Assembly (NCBI GenBank): GCA_016650125.1
Contig: JAENWT010000001.1
Location: 124,001-188,000, forward strand
From: Thermoleophilia bacterium
GTDB lineage: Bacteria > Actinomycetota > Thermoleophilia > Solirubrobacterales > 70-9
Direction of reading: 5' to 3'
Length of the DNA stretch: 64,000 bases
Position 1 is the stretch's first letter. Each line of letters begins with the position of its first letter. The position numbers and the translations under genes are program-made. This document shows positions 16,254 to 23,339 of the stretch, in pieces. The notes under the pieces were generated by a model that searched no databases, was not told where the DNA came from, and saw only the letters and a list, made by a program, of their open reading frames with translations.

Positions 16254-17189
16254 TCAGGGCGCGAGCGCGGTGATCAGCGACGACATGTTGTCCGGCGTGG
16301 TGATCGGGGTGACGATCGGCAGGGTGATGCCGCCGTCGACGTAGGCATCGAGGCGCTCGCGGATGTATTCGGGAGAGCCGACCAGGAAGGTGTCTTCGAT
16401 CAGCTCCCACGGGGCCGCCGCCGCCGCGCCCTGGCGGTCCTTTTCGGCCCAGGCGTCACACATCGCCTGGATCTCGTCGCCGTAGCCGAGCCAGCGGAAG
16501 AAGTTCGCGTAGACCGGGACCGTGACGTAGGAAGAGAACATGAAACGCGCGAGCGGCTCGACCTGCTCTTTCTCCCCGGCGATACAGAAGAAGCGGCAGA
16601 GCACCTCGAAATCGGGATCGGCCCCTTCGAGCTGGGCGGTGACCTGGGGCAGCCCACCGAGCGGCAGGAAATTGCTGAAGGCGCCGTCGGCTTTTTCCAC
16701 CGCGAGTCGCAGCATCTTGCCGCGCAACGCCGCGAGGACGATCGGGGTGGGATGAGCGGGAGCGGTCTCGAGCTTGAAGCCGGTGCGGGTGCGCTCGCCG
16801 GCCAGGGCAACGCGGAGAAAGTCGAGGGTCTGCTCGACCTTGGTCAGGGGCTTCTCGAAGGGGATCTCGTTCCAGCCGGCGACCATGCGGTCGGAGGAGG
16901 CGCCGATGCCGAGCACGAAGCGTCCGCTCGAGGCGTCGGTCAGGGCGGCCGCCTGCTGCGCCAGCAGGGCGGGGCCACGCTGGAACACGCCGACGATGCC
17001 GGTTCCGAGCCGGATCTTTTCAGTCCAGGCCGAGCTCAGCGCCAAGGGGGTGAACCCGTCCGGCCCGCCGGTCTCACCGGTCCACAGATCGGTGTATCCC
17101 TCGGCTTCGGCCTGCTCCACGAAAGGCCGGTGGTCGGCCAGTGAAGTCAGCGGCAACGGCAGCGTCAATCCCCATCTCTTGGCAGTCAC
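16254..17189 (-). CDS. LLM class oxidoreductase (probably F420-dependent)
   Basis: A 311-residue luciferase-like monooxygenase-fold protein starting at a GTG (17189). Family features are WGLTLPLPLTSLADHRPFVEQAEAEGYTDLWTGETGG at the N-terminus, EKIRLGTGIVGVFQRGPALLAQQAAALTDASSGRFVLGIG, and the C-terminal IRERLDAYVDGGITLPIVTPIT. It differs from the homologue at 9751 in overall sequence and is somewhat shorter. The divergent glpX gene begins 68 bp away. The substrate is unknown. Confidence 0.85.
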   Translation of the reverse strand: MTAKRWGLTLPLPLTSLADHRPFVEQAEAEGYTDLWTGETGGPDGFTPLALSSAWTEKIRLGTGIVGVFQRGPALLAQQAAALTDASSGRFVLGIGASSDRMVAGWNEIPFEKPLTKVEQTLDFLRVALAGERTRTGFKLETAPAHPTPIVLAALRGKMLRLAVEKADGAFSNFLPLGGLPQVTAQLEGADPDFEVLCRFFCIAGEKEQVEPLARFMFSSYVTVPVYANFFRWLGYGDEIQAMCDAWAEKDRQGAAAAAPWELIEDTFLVGSPEYIRERLDAYVDGGITLPIVTPITTPDNMSSLITALAP

Positions 17190-17256
17190 CCCCGCAGCCT
17201 ATCCGGACGTCGCGCCCAATCGGCACTTGCGCTCCGGCCGTTATAGCCTTGCCGCC

Positions 17257-18270
17257 ATGAGTGTGATCTCCCACGATGTCCGATCCGGAACCAAGCCCGA
17301 CCGTAACCTCGCTCTCGAGATGGTCAGGGTCACCGAGTCGGCAGCTTTGTCGGCCGCTCGCTGGATCGGGAGGGGAGACAAGCTGGCCGCCGACGGCGCC
17401 GCGGTCGACGCGATGCGCCTGCTGCTCGACACGGTGCCGATGGACGGCATCGTGGTCATCGGGGAAGGCGAGAAGGACGAAGCACCGATGCTCTTCAACG
17501 GCGAGAAGATCGGCGACGGCAGCCCCCCGGTGGTCGACATCGCGGTCGATCCGCTCGAAGGCACGACCCTCACCGCCCGCGGTTTCGGCGGAGCGCTCGC
17601 CGTGATCGCGCTGGCCGAGCGCGGCTCGATGTTCGATCCGGGTCCGTGCGTCTACATGGAGAAACTCGCCACCTCAGCCGAATTCAAGGACCTGCTCAAC
17701 TTCGACGAACCGATCGGCGAGCTGATCAAAAAGATCGGCGAGCGCAAGGGCGGTGGTCCCGAAGAGGTCACGCTGACCATCCTCGACCGGCCGCGTCACG
17801 AAGAAGTGGTGAAAGAGGTGCGCGAAGCCGGCGCCAACATCCGGTTCATCACCGACGGCGACGTCCAGGCCGCCCTGCTGGCGGTCTCCGACGACACCGG
17901 CATCGACCTGCTGTGGGGCATCGGTGGCACTCCGGAAGGCGTGCTCGCGGCCGCGGCGATCAAATGCCTCGGCGGCGAGATCATCGGCAAGCTCTGGCCC
18001 CGCAACGAGGACGAAAGAAACGCCGCCCTCGAGGCCGGCTACGACCTCGACAAGGTCCTGACTTCCAACGATCTGGTCAATGGCGACGACGTCTTCTTCG
18101 CCGCCACCGGAGTGACCGACGGCGACCTGCTCGACGGTGTCCGTCGCAGCAAGGGCTTCGCCACGACCGAGTCTCTGGTCATGCGTTCCCGCTCAGGTAC
18201 CGTCCGCAAGGTCGGCGCCCGCCACGATCGCGACAAGCTGCGCGAAGTCACCGGTGGGCTCTATGGCTGA
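17257..18270 (+). CDS. glpX: Fructose-1,6-bisphosphatase class II (GlpX)
   Basis: A 337-residue class II fructose-1,6-bisphosphatase, which hydrolyses fructose 1,6-bisphosphate to fructose 6-phosphate in gluconeogenesis. This is the usual FBPase of actinobacteria. The metal-binding residues are in IVIGEGEKDEAPML and DIAVDPLEGTTLTARG. The family stretches GGTPEGVLAAAAIKCLGGEIIGKLWPRNEDE and TGVTDGDLLDGV are also intact. The ATG at 17257 gives the usual N-terminus (NLALEMVRVTESAALSAARWIGRGDK); longer readings run through the divergent LLM gene. The stop overlaps the next gene's start by eight bases, so the two are co-translated. Confidence 0.95.
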   Translation: MSVISHDVRSGTKPDRNLALEMVRVTESAALSAARWIGRGDKLAADGAAVDAMRLLLDTVPMDGIVVIGEGEKDEAPMLFNGEKIGDGSPPVVDIAVDPLEGTTLTARGFGGALAVIALAERGSMFDPGPCVYMEKLATSAEFKDLLNFDEPIGELIKKIGERKGGGPEEVTLTILDRPRHEEVVKEVREAGANIRFITDGDVQAALLAVSDDTGIDLLWGIGGTPEGVLAAAAIKCLGGEIIGKLWPRNEDERNAALEAGYDLDKVLTSNDLVNGDDVFFAATGVTDGDLLDGVRRSKGFATTESLVMRSRSGTVRKVGARHDRDKLREVTGGLYG

Positions 18271-19177
18271 CCGGATCCTCGTAGCCGGAGCCACTGGTTA
18301 CATCGGCCGAAAGCTTGCCCTACGGCTGGCCGAGGCCGGATGCACGGTCCGCTGCCTCGCCCGCAGCCCGGAGAAGGCGAAGGATCTGGAAGAAGCCGGT
18401 TGCGAAGTCGTCAAGGCCGACGTGCTCGATCCAAAGTCGCTCGACGTGGCAATGGAGGGAGTCGGCATCGCCTACTACCTGGTCCATTCGATGGGCCGTG
18501 GGGCAAAGGAAGATTTTCAGGAGACCGATCGTCGGGCCGCGACCAATTTTGCCGAGGCGGCGAAGAAGGCCGGTGTCGGCCGGATCATCTACCTCGGTGG
18601 CCTCGGCGAAGGCAAGTCAAAGCACCTGCGCTCCCGTCAGGAGACCGCCGATGCCCTCGCCTCGACCGGACTTCCCCAGACTTACCTGCGAGCCGCCGCG
18701 GTGCTCGGCGGAGGCAGTGAATCGTTCAGGACCGTCTACTACCTCGTCAAGCGGTTGCCGCTCATGGTCACGCCCCGATGGACCACGACCCGCACCCAGC
18801 CGATCGCCGTCAAGGATGTCGTTTCGTACCTGGCGGCCTCCCGCGAGCTGGGGAAGGAGGGCGACACCGAGGACCACGTGATCGAACTCGGCGGCCCGGA
18901 CGTCACGACTTACGGCGGCATGATGGACAAAATGGCCGAAGCTATGAACCGCCGGCCTCCCAAACGGATTGCCGTGCCCTTTTTGTCCCCCGGACTCTCC
19001 TCACGCTGGATCGGTCTGGTCACTCCTGTGGACACCGGGGTCGCGCGACCTCTGGTCGAGGGCCTGACGACCGAGACGGTGGTCGAAGACCCCTCGGGAA
19101 TGAAACTCTTCGACATCGAGACGACCGGACTCGACGAGGCTATGGCCGCCGCGGTCGAGGAAATGGAAGCCGAGTAA
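18263..19177 (+). CDS. NAD(P)-binding atypical SDR / NmrA-like protein
   Basis: A 304-residue Rossmann-fold protein of the atypical (extended) short-chain dehydrogenase group. The nucleotide motif ILVAGATGYIGRKLALRLAEAGCTVRCLARSPEK lies at the N-terminus. It is followed by VVKADVLDPKSL and the group signature IAYYLVHSMGRG, common in proteins annotated as NAD(P)H-binding or DUF2867-associated. The classical YxxxK pair is not obvious, so it may bind a nucleotide as a sensor or act on an unknown substrate. It overlaps glpX by eight bases (ATGGCTGA). Confidence 0.75.
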   Translation: MADRILVAGATGYIGRKLALRLAEAGCTVRCLARSPEKAKDLEEAGCEVVKADVLDPKSLDVAMEGVGIAYYLVHSMGRGAKEDFQETDRRAATNFAEAAKKAGVGRIIYLGGLGEGKSKHLRSRQETADALASTGLPQTYLRAAAVLGGGSESFRTVYYLVKRLPLMVTPRWTTTRTQPIAVKDVVSYLAASRELGKEGDTEDHVIELGGPDVTTYGGMMDKMAEAMNRRPPKRIAVPFLSPGLSSRWIGLVTPVDTGVARPLVEGLTTETVVEDPSGMKLFDIETTGLDEAMAAAVEEMEAE

Positions 19178-19200
19178 TAGCGGCCCTGAGGGCTAGCCGG

Positions 19201-19827
19201 TCAGCCGTTGAGTGGTTCGGTTTCCGGATCCTCGCCCTGCTTTAGGACTTCGTCCGGGAGTCCTTCGAGCGACCGGAGGAAGCCCCTGGTTACCCAGATG
19301 TGGGTGCGTAGCTGGGTCTGGGAATAAATCCAGGTCCCGAGCCGGGCGAACCATCCGCTCCCGCGGATCCAGGGGTAGAAGTTCGAAATGTCGGAGGTCA
19401 CCTCGAGCCGCTGCCGGCCGGGCCGGTCCTCGCATTCTCCCGCATGGCGGACGGCGATACGCAGAAAGCCTTTGTCGCGACCGGCGGGGGCGACGAGCAG
19501 CCCTTTTTCGATCGGCCAGGTGACCGAGGCCTCGTCGGTGCCGGTCTGGAACTCGGGGGATCGGAACCGGAGCAGAGGTATCCGGCTCGAAACCAGGACC
19601 ACGTTCTGGGAGTCTGGTCGGTAGGAGACCCGGATCAGGCCGAGCGAACGCCGCCGCATGAATCGCCAGTAGGAGCGGGCCAGGAGTTCGAGGGTCGAGG
19701 GGGTCCAGATCTGCTCGAAGATCTCCTCGTCGACCGTGATCACCGCGGTCTGGGTGCATCTCATGGCACCGGCGGTCGCCAGGCCGTGACGAACCGGGTC
19801 CGGCATCAGTTCGATTTCGACGCTCAC
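19201..19827 (-). CDS. Conserved protein of unknown function downstream of brkB
   Basis: A 208-residue protein with no signal peptide, no clear membrane span and no motif I recognise. It is rich in arginine and tryptophan and contains ITVDEEIFEQIWTPSTLELLARSYWRFMRRRSLGLIRVSY and a central beta-rich region. It starts at GTG 19827, overlapping the stop of the BrkB-family gene by four bases (GTGA), so the two are co-translated and may act together at the membrane. It converges on the SDR gene across 23 bp. Confidence 0.6.
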   Translation of the reverse strand: MSVEIELMPDPVRHGLATAGAMRCTQTAVITVDEEIFEQIWTPSTLELLARSYWRFMRRRSLGLIRVSYRPDSQNVVLVSSRIPLLRFRSPEFQTGTDEASVTWPIEKGLLVAPAGRDKGFLRIAVRHAGECEDRPGRQRLEVTSDISNFYPWIRGSGWFARLGTWIYSQTQLRTHIWVTRGFLRSLEGLPDEVLKQGEDPETEPLNG

Positions 19828-20918
19828 CTGAGCCTGCGGCGGGAGTCGATGGAAATAACGTCGGTGCTGTCCTTATCTGATTCGTCCGGAGCGTCGTTGG
19901 CCTGGGGGGCGGTCAGCGAGCGATAGGGCTCGGCGCTTGGGCGAACCTGAACCCTGGTCTCTTCCTCTTCACGGGCCATGGCCATCGCCAGTAGTGATGC
20001 CCGGCTGACGATTCCGTAGGGAAGCTGCCCGAGGTCGTGGTACTCGTGCCGAAGCGAATTGATGACGGCGCCTGCGAGCAGGGTCAGGGCAACGATGTAG
20101 AACCAGAGCAGGGCGATCAGGATGAAGCCGATGGTAGAACCGAAGTTGGACAGGGTCGAGATGTTGGTCAGGTAGAGCGGGAACAGCCAGTTGGCGAGGC
20201 CGGCGACCAGGGTTGCGAAAATGGCTCCAGGCCAGACGGCCTTCCAGGACATGTGGCCCTTCGGCACCGCCCAGTAAATCATCGAGCAGACCGTGAAATT
20301 GAGGACCAGGGTGATCAGGATCAGGATGGCGCTGTCCAGCGACTGGACTTCGTTCAGTCCGAACGGCAGGCGCTGGGTCGAGTCAATCAGTGCGCCCTCG
20401 GCGGCCGGCAGGACAACGCTGCCGAGGATGAAGAGCGCCACCACCACCAGCATCGCCAGCGAGAATCGCTTCTGCTCCCACCAGCCACGGCACTGCACGT
20501 GGTAGATCCGGCAGAAGGCGGTGTCCATGGCGCCCCAGAAGGAGGCGCCGATCCAGATCGAGCCGAGCGCCGCGACCGCGCCGATCGTCGCCGAGTTCGA
20601 GCGGACGCTGGAGAGCACGTTGTTGAGCGTGTTCTGCTCGGCGTCTGGGAAAAGGCGCTGGAGATCGGAGATCACGCCGGCCTCAACTCCCTCGATTCGC
20701 AGGATCTGGCTGAAGATGAAGAGGATGAGGAAGGCGAAGGGGAAGATCGCCAGCATCAGGTTGTAGGCGACCATGGCTGAAAGGCCGGTCACGTTCTCGC
20801 GGTAGGCGCGGGTCCAGAAGGCCTGGAGCCAGTGGAGGTGCTTCCACTGCTCGGAAAGCGGAATCTCGCCCTCGATCGGGTTTAGATCACGGTCCTGATC
20901 GCGGTCATCGCAACTCAA
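19824..20918 (-). CDS. YihY/virulence factor BrkB family membrane protein
   Basis: A 364-residue integral membrane protein of the YihY/BrkB family, with six hydrophobic helices and the typical stretches AFWTRAYRENVTGLSAMVAYNLMLAIFPFAFLILFIFSQIL and LNFTVCSMIYWAVPKGHMSWKAVWPGAIFATLVAGLANWLFPLYL. GSTIGFILIALLWFYIVALTLLAGAVINSLRHEY closes the membrane part. Both ends are charged and cytoplasmic. The molecular role of the family is not settled; transport or envelope functions have been proposed. The only start in frame is a TTG at 20918, because a stop codon lies immediately upstream. It is divergent from the principal sigma-factor gene. Confidence 0.85.
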   Translation of the reverse strand: MSCDDRDQDRDLNPIEGEIPLSEQWKHLHWLQAFWTRAYRENVTGLSAMVAYNLMLAIFPFAFLILFIFSQILRIEGVEAGVISDLQRLFPDAEQNTLNNVLSSVRSNSATIGAVAALGSIWIGASFWGAMDTAFCRIYHVQCRGWWEQKRFSLAMLVVVALFILGSVVLPAAEGALIDSTQRLPFGLNEVQSLDSAILILITLVLNFTVCSMIYWAVPKGHMSWKAVWPGAIFATLVAGLANWLFPLYLTNISTLSNFGSTIGFILIALLWFYIVALTLLAGAVINSLRHEYHDLGQLPYGIVSRASLLAMAMAREEEETRVQVRPSAEPYRSLTAPQANDAPDESDKDSTDVISIDSRRRLR

Positions 20919-20992
20919 GGGCTATTTCGGAGTTTGAAATTGAGGGACACGGGCAATTCTTGTCTGTAGACAGCAAAAAGACGGCGTAAGTC

Positions 20993-21021
20993 TTGACTTT
21001 ACTAAGTGAAGCGGCTAGTAT
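20993..21021 (+). promoter_or_regulatory. Sigma70-type promoter of the principal sigma factor gene
   Basis: TTGACT (20993-20998) and TAGTAT (21016-21021) are separated by exactly 17 bp, close to the bacterial consensus and the best promoter in the window. The transcript would have a leader of about 165 nt before the ATG at 21195. Upstream are a TGTCT-gt-AGACA dyad (20961-20972) and an AAGAC/GTCTT dyad touching the -35 box, possible regulator sites. The rest of the 20919-21194 gap shows no gene. Confidence 0.75.
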
Positions 21022-21194
21022 CCGAACACTCGTTTGACCACATACTTGGCGTAACGGTATCTCGCAGTTCCAGAAAATCAGGAGCGAAACGCGGATCTTG
21101 ACGAGTGGTCCGTGTTTGTGCATGTTCGTCGTCTTCCCTCAAGACGGTACGAATGAGAAAAATCACTGCGCCAGGGAAATCAGATAGGGACACA

Positions 21195-22298
21195 ATGCTT
21201 GTAGCCGAACTCCAGGAACTAGAAGAAGTAAAGACTCTCGTGAATCGCGGGCAGCAGCTCGGCGTGCTCACCTTTGGTGACATCGCCACTGCCGTCAAGG
21301 AAGTCGATCTCGACGAATCCGATATTGAAGATCTGTACGGGCATATCGAGAAGCAGGGCATCGAGCTGGTCGAGGACGTCGACCCCGCTCAGAAGGCAAC
21401 AGCAGACGCAGAGCGCTCAGACGGACGACGTGGTCGCCGCCGTAAGAAGGAAGCTCTTGACCTGAAGCCGGACATGACGACCGATTCCCTTCAGCTCTTC
21501 CTCAAGGACATCGGCAAGGTTCGCCTGCTGACTGCCCAGGAAGAAGTTGATCTCGCCAAGCGCATCGAGCGCGGCGATCTCGACGCCAAGCAGAAGATGG
21601 TCGAGTCCAACCTCCGGTTGGTCGTCTCGATCGCCAAGAACTACCGGAACCAGGGGCTGCCTTTCCTCGATCTCATCCAGGAAGGCACCCTCGGGCTGGT
21701 CCGTGCGGCCGAGAAGTTCGATTACCGCAAGGGATTCAAGTTCTCGACCTACGCGACCTGGTGGATCCGCCAGGCGATCGCCCGGGCACTTGCAGACAAG
21801 GCACGGACCATTCGCATCCCGGTCCACGTCGTCGAGAAGCTGAACAAGATCGGCCGGGCCGAGCGCAAGCTCGTGACCGAGCTCGGTCGTGAGCCGACCC
21901 CGGAAGAGATCGCCGAGGTAACCGGCATCGATCCGGAAGAGGTCGACTCGATCAAGCGTTCAGCTCAGTCGCCGGTTTCTCTCGAGAAGCCGGTCGGTGA
22001 CGAAGAGGAATCCGAGTTCGGACAGTTCATCGCCGACGAGAAGGCGGAGTCGCCTTTCGATCGCGCCGCGGACCTTCTGACCAAGGAAGCCCTCAAGGAA
22101 TCGCTGGAGAACCTCTCCTACCGCGAGCGCCGCGTACTCGAGCTGCGCTACGGACTGGGCGGGGAGCATCCCCGGACCCTGGACGAGGTCGGGCGCACGT
22201 TCAACGTGACCCGCGAACGAATCCGCCAGATCGAGAACCAGTCGCTCAAGAAGCTCCAGAGCTTGAACGAAGCACAGAAGCTCCGCGAAGCCACCTGA
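21195..22298 (+). CDS. rpoD: Principal RNA polymerase sigma factor (SigA/RpoD)
   Basis: A 367-residue group 1 sigma-70 factor. Region 1.1-like sequence opens the protein ([41 protein letters not shown]). Region 1.2 follows ([32 protein letters not shown]), then regions 2.1-2.4 ([57 protein letters not shown]). Region 3 and region 4.2 ([28 protein letters not shown]) complete it. The ATG at 21195 has AGGGA four bases upstream; in-frame starts at 21153 and 21105 would add 14 or 30 unconserved residues. It would direct housekeeping transcription. A large nested inverted repeat begins three bases after its stop. Confidence 0.95.
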   Translation: MLVAELQELEEVKTLVNRGQQLGVLTFGDIATAVKEVDLDESDIEDLYGHIEKQGIELVEDVDPAQKATADAERSDGRRGRRRKKEALDLKPDMTTDSLQLFLKDIGKVRLLTAQEEVDLAKRIERGDLDAKQKMVESNLRLVVSIAKNYRNQGLPFLDLIQEGTLGLVRAAEKFDYRKGFKFSTYATWWIRQAIARALADKARTIRIPVHVVEKLNKIGRAERKLVTELGREPTPEEIAEVTGIDPEEVDSIKRSAQSPVSLEKPVGDEEESEFGQFIADEKAESPFDRAADLLTKEALKESLENLSYRERRVLELRYGLGGEHPRTLDEVGRTFNVTRERIRQIENQSLKKLQSLNEAQKLREAT

Positions 22299-22301
22299 GC
22301 C

Positions 22302-22420
22302 TGGGTCCACCAGCACGACGCTGACTTCGTCAGTACCACCGGAAGGACTGGCTCACGTACTGAGTACTATCGCCCGCCCTTCCGGTGGAAATCCTCGTCA
22401 GCCCCGCGCTGGTGAACCCA
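22302..22420. repeat. Nested inverted-repeat element A, just after rpoD
   Basis: The outer arms 22302-22314 and 22408-22420 pair over 13 bp with one mismatch. The inner arms 22336-22346 and 22378-22388 pair perfectly over 11 bp (CCACCGGAAGG). The left spacer ends CTTCGTCAGTA and the right spacer begins AAATCCT. Both boxes recur in the element at 61784 although the outer arms are unrelated. A mini-hairpin CTGAC-ttc-GTCAG lies in the left spacer. There is no T-run. Confidence 0.75.
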
Positions 22421-22440
22421 TGCATTTGTTGACTCATTTG

Positions 22441-22468
22441 TGAGCCGAGGCTTTTTAGCCTCGGCTCA
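22441..22468. terminator. Perfect 11-bp hairpin between rpoD and the prepilin peptidase gene
   Basis: TGAGCCGAGGC, a 6-nt loop TTTTTA and GCCTCGGCTCA form a perfect stem. It could end rpoD transcription, but its last base is the A of the ATG of the next gene, so in that gene's mRNA the start codon would sit at the foot of the hairpin. No Shine-Dalgarno sequence lies outside the stem. Confidence 0.6.
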
Positions 22469-22899
22469 TGTCTTTAACAGCCGGGATCGTTCTCACTTCA
22501 ACCCTCGCCGCGGTCTCGGTCACCGACATCCGCCGGCGGGTCATTCCCAACCGCGCCCTGCTGGTCGCCGTGGCTCTCTGGCTGGGGATCACGGTCTGGT
22601 CGGGCGGGGAGGGCGCCGCGTCGGCGCTGATTGCGGCCTCCGTGATCACTTCACCGCTGCTGGTGGCCGCTCTCGTCCGGCCTGAAGGAATGGGCATGGG
22701 CGACGTCAAGCTGGTGGCGGTGATCTCGCTCTATCTCGGCTGGGGAGCCTGGGTGGCGCTGCTCGCCGGACTCTTTCTGGCTGGCCTGACCGGAGTGCTC
22801 ATCTCCCTCGGGACCCGGCGGCCGCCGTCGGAGACCAGCCTGCCGCTGGCACCGTTTCTGGCGGCCGGAGTATTCATTTCGCTGATTCCGCTTCAGTAA
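22468..22899 (+). CDS. Prepilin peptidase, A24 family (short form)
   Basis: A 143-residue integral membrane aspartic protease that cleaves the leader from type IV or Flp-type prepilins at the inner face of the membrane. The two catalytic aspartates are visible as D20 in SVTDIRRRVIPN and D79 in the GMGMGDVKL motif, the family's GxGD site. Four or five hydrophobic helices follow the TadV/CpaA pattern, and there is no N-terminal methyltransferase domain. No pilus assembly genes are adjacent. One candidate substrate in the window is the prepilin-like protein at 15303-16253. The ATG is the last base-paired element of a strong hairpin, which may limit translation. Confidence 0.85.
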   Translation: MSLTAGIVLTSTLAAVSVTDIRRRVIPNRALLVAVALWLGITVWSGGEGAASALIAASVITSPLLVAALVRPEGMGMGDVKLVAVISLYLGWGAWVALLAGLFLAGLTGVLISLGTRRPPSETSLPLAPFLAAGVFISLIPLQ

Positions 22900-22994
22900 G
22901 TGAAGCCATGTGCCTATACTTGTTGAAGTGAACTTTGGCCTGCCGCCGGATCGTGGACCCGGCAGCGCAAACGAACAGCCATCCCACTTCTTCA

Positions 22995-23339
22995 ATGAGC
23001 GCAATCGACAACGCAGAATGCCCCGTCTGTCGCACCGCCGACGTGATCGCCGGCAAGTGGACGCTCCTTGTGATCCGCGACCTGGCCAGCGAGAGCCAGC
23101 GTTTCTGCGAGCTGGAGCGTTCCCTCGAAGGCATCAGCCCCCGCACCCTGTCGCTCCGCCTCCGAACCCTCGAAGGAGAGGGAATAGTCGAGCGCCAGAC
23201 CTTTCCCGAAGTACCGCCCCGAGTCACTTACGCCCTCACCGACAAAGGCAAGGACCTCGTGCCCTTGATCGACGGAATGCGCAAGTACGGAATCGAGTGG
23301 CTCGACGCGGAACCCGTAGCCGAAGCCGTCACCGCCTGA
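22995..23339 (+). CDS. HxlR family transcriptional regulator
   Basis: A 114-residue winged-helix regulator of the HxlR family. Residues include CPVCRTADVIAGKWTLLVIRDLASESQRFCELERSLEGISPRTLSLRLRTLEGEGIVERQTFPEVPPRVTYALTDKGKDL, a textbook match, with the N-terminal cysteine pair often used for redox or electrophile sensing. The ATG at 22995 was chosen because upstream in-frame starts give unconserved sequence. A -10-like TATACT lies at 22915-22920. The dyad GCTTCA-gtaag-TGAAGC (22890-22906) spans the stop of the preceding gene and could be an autoregulatory site. Targets are unknown; the next gene downstream is convergent. Confidence 0.88.
   Translation: MSAIDNAECPVCRTADVIAGKWTLLVIRDLASESQRFCELERSLEGISPRTLSLRLRTLEGEGIVERQTFPEVPPRVTYALTDKGKDLVPLIDGMRKYGIEWLDAEPVAEAVTA

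Noticed and set aside
22302-22420. Element A as a simple rho-independent terminator of rpoD
   Set aside because: There is no T-run after either stem, the size is far beyond a terminator, and the same boxes occur upstream of rpmE, where no gene ends on that strand nearby.
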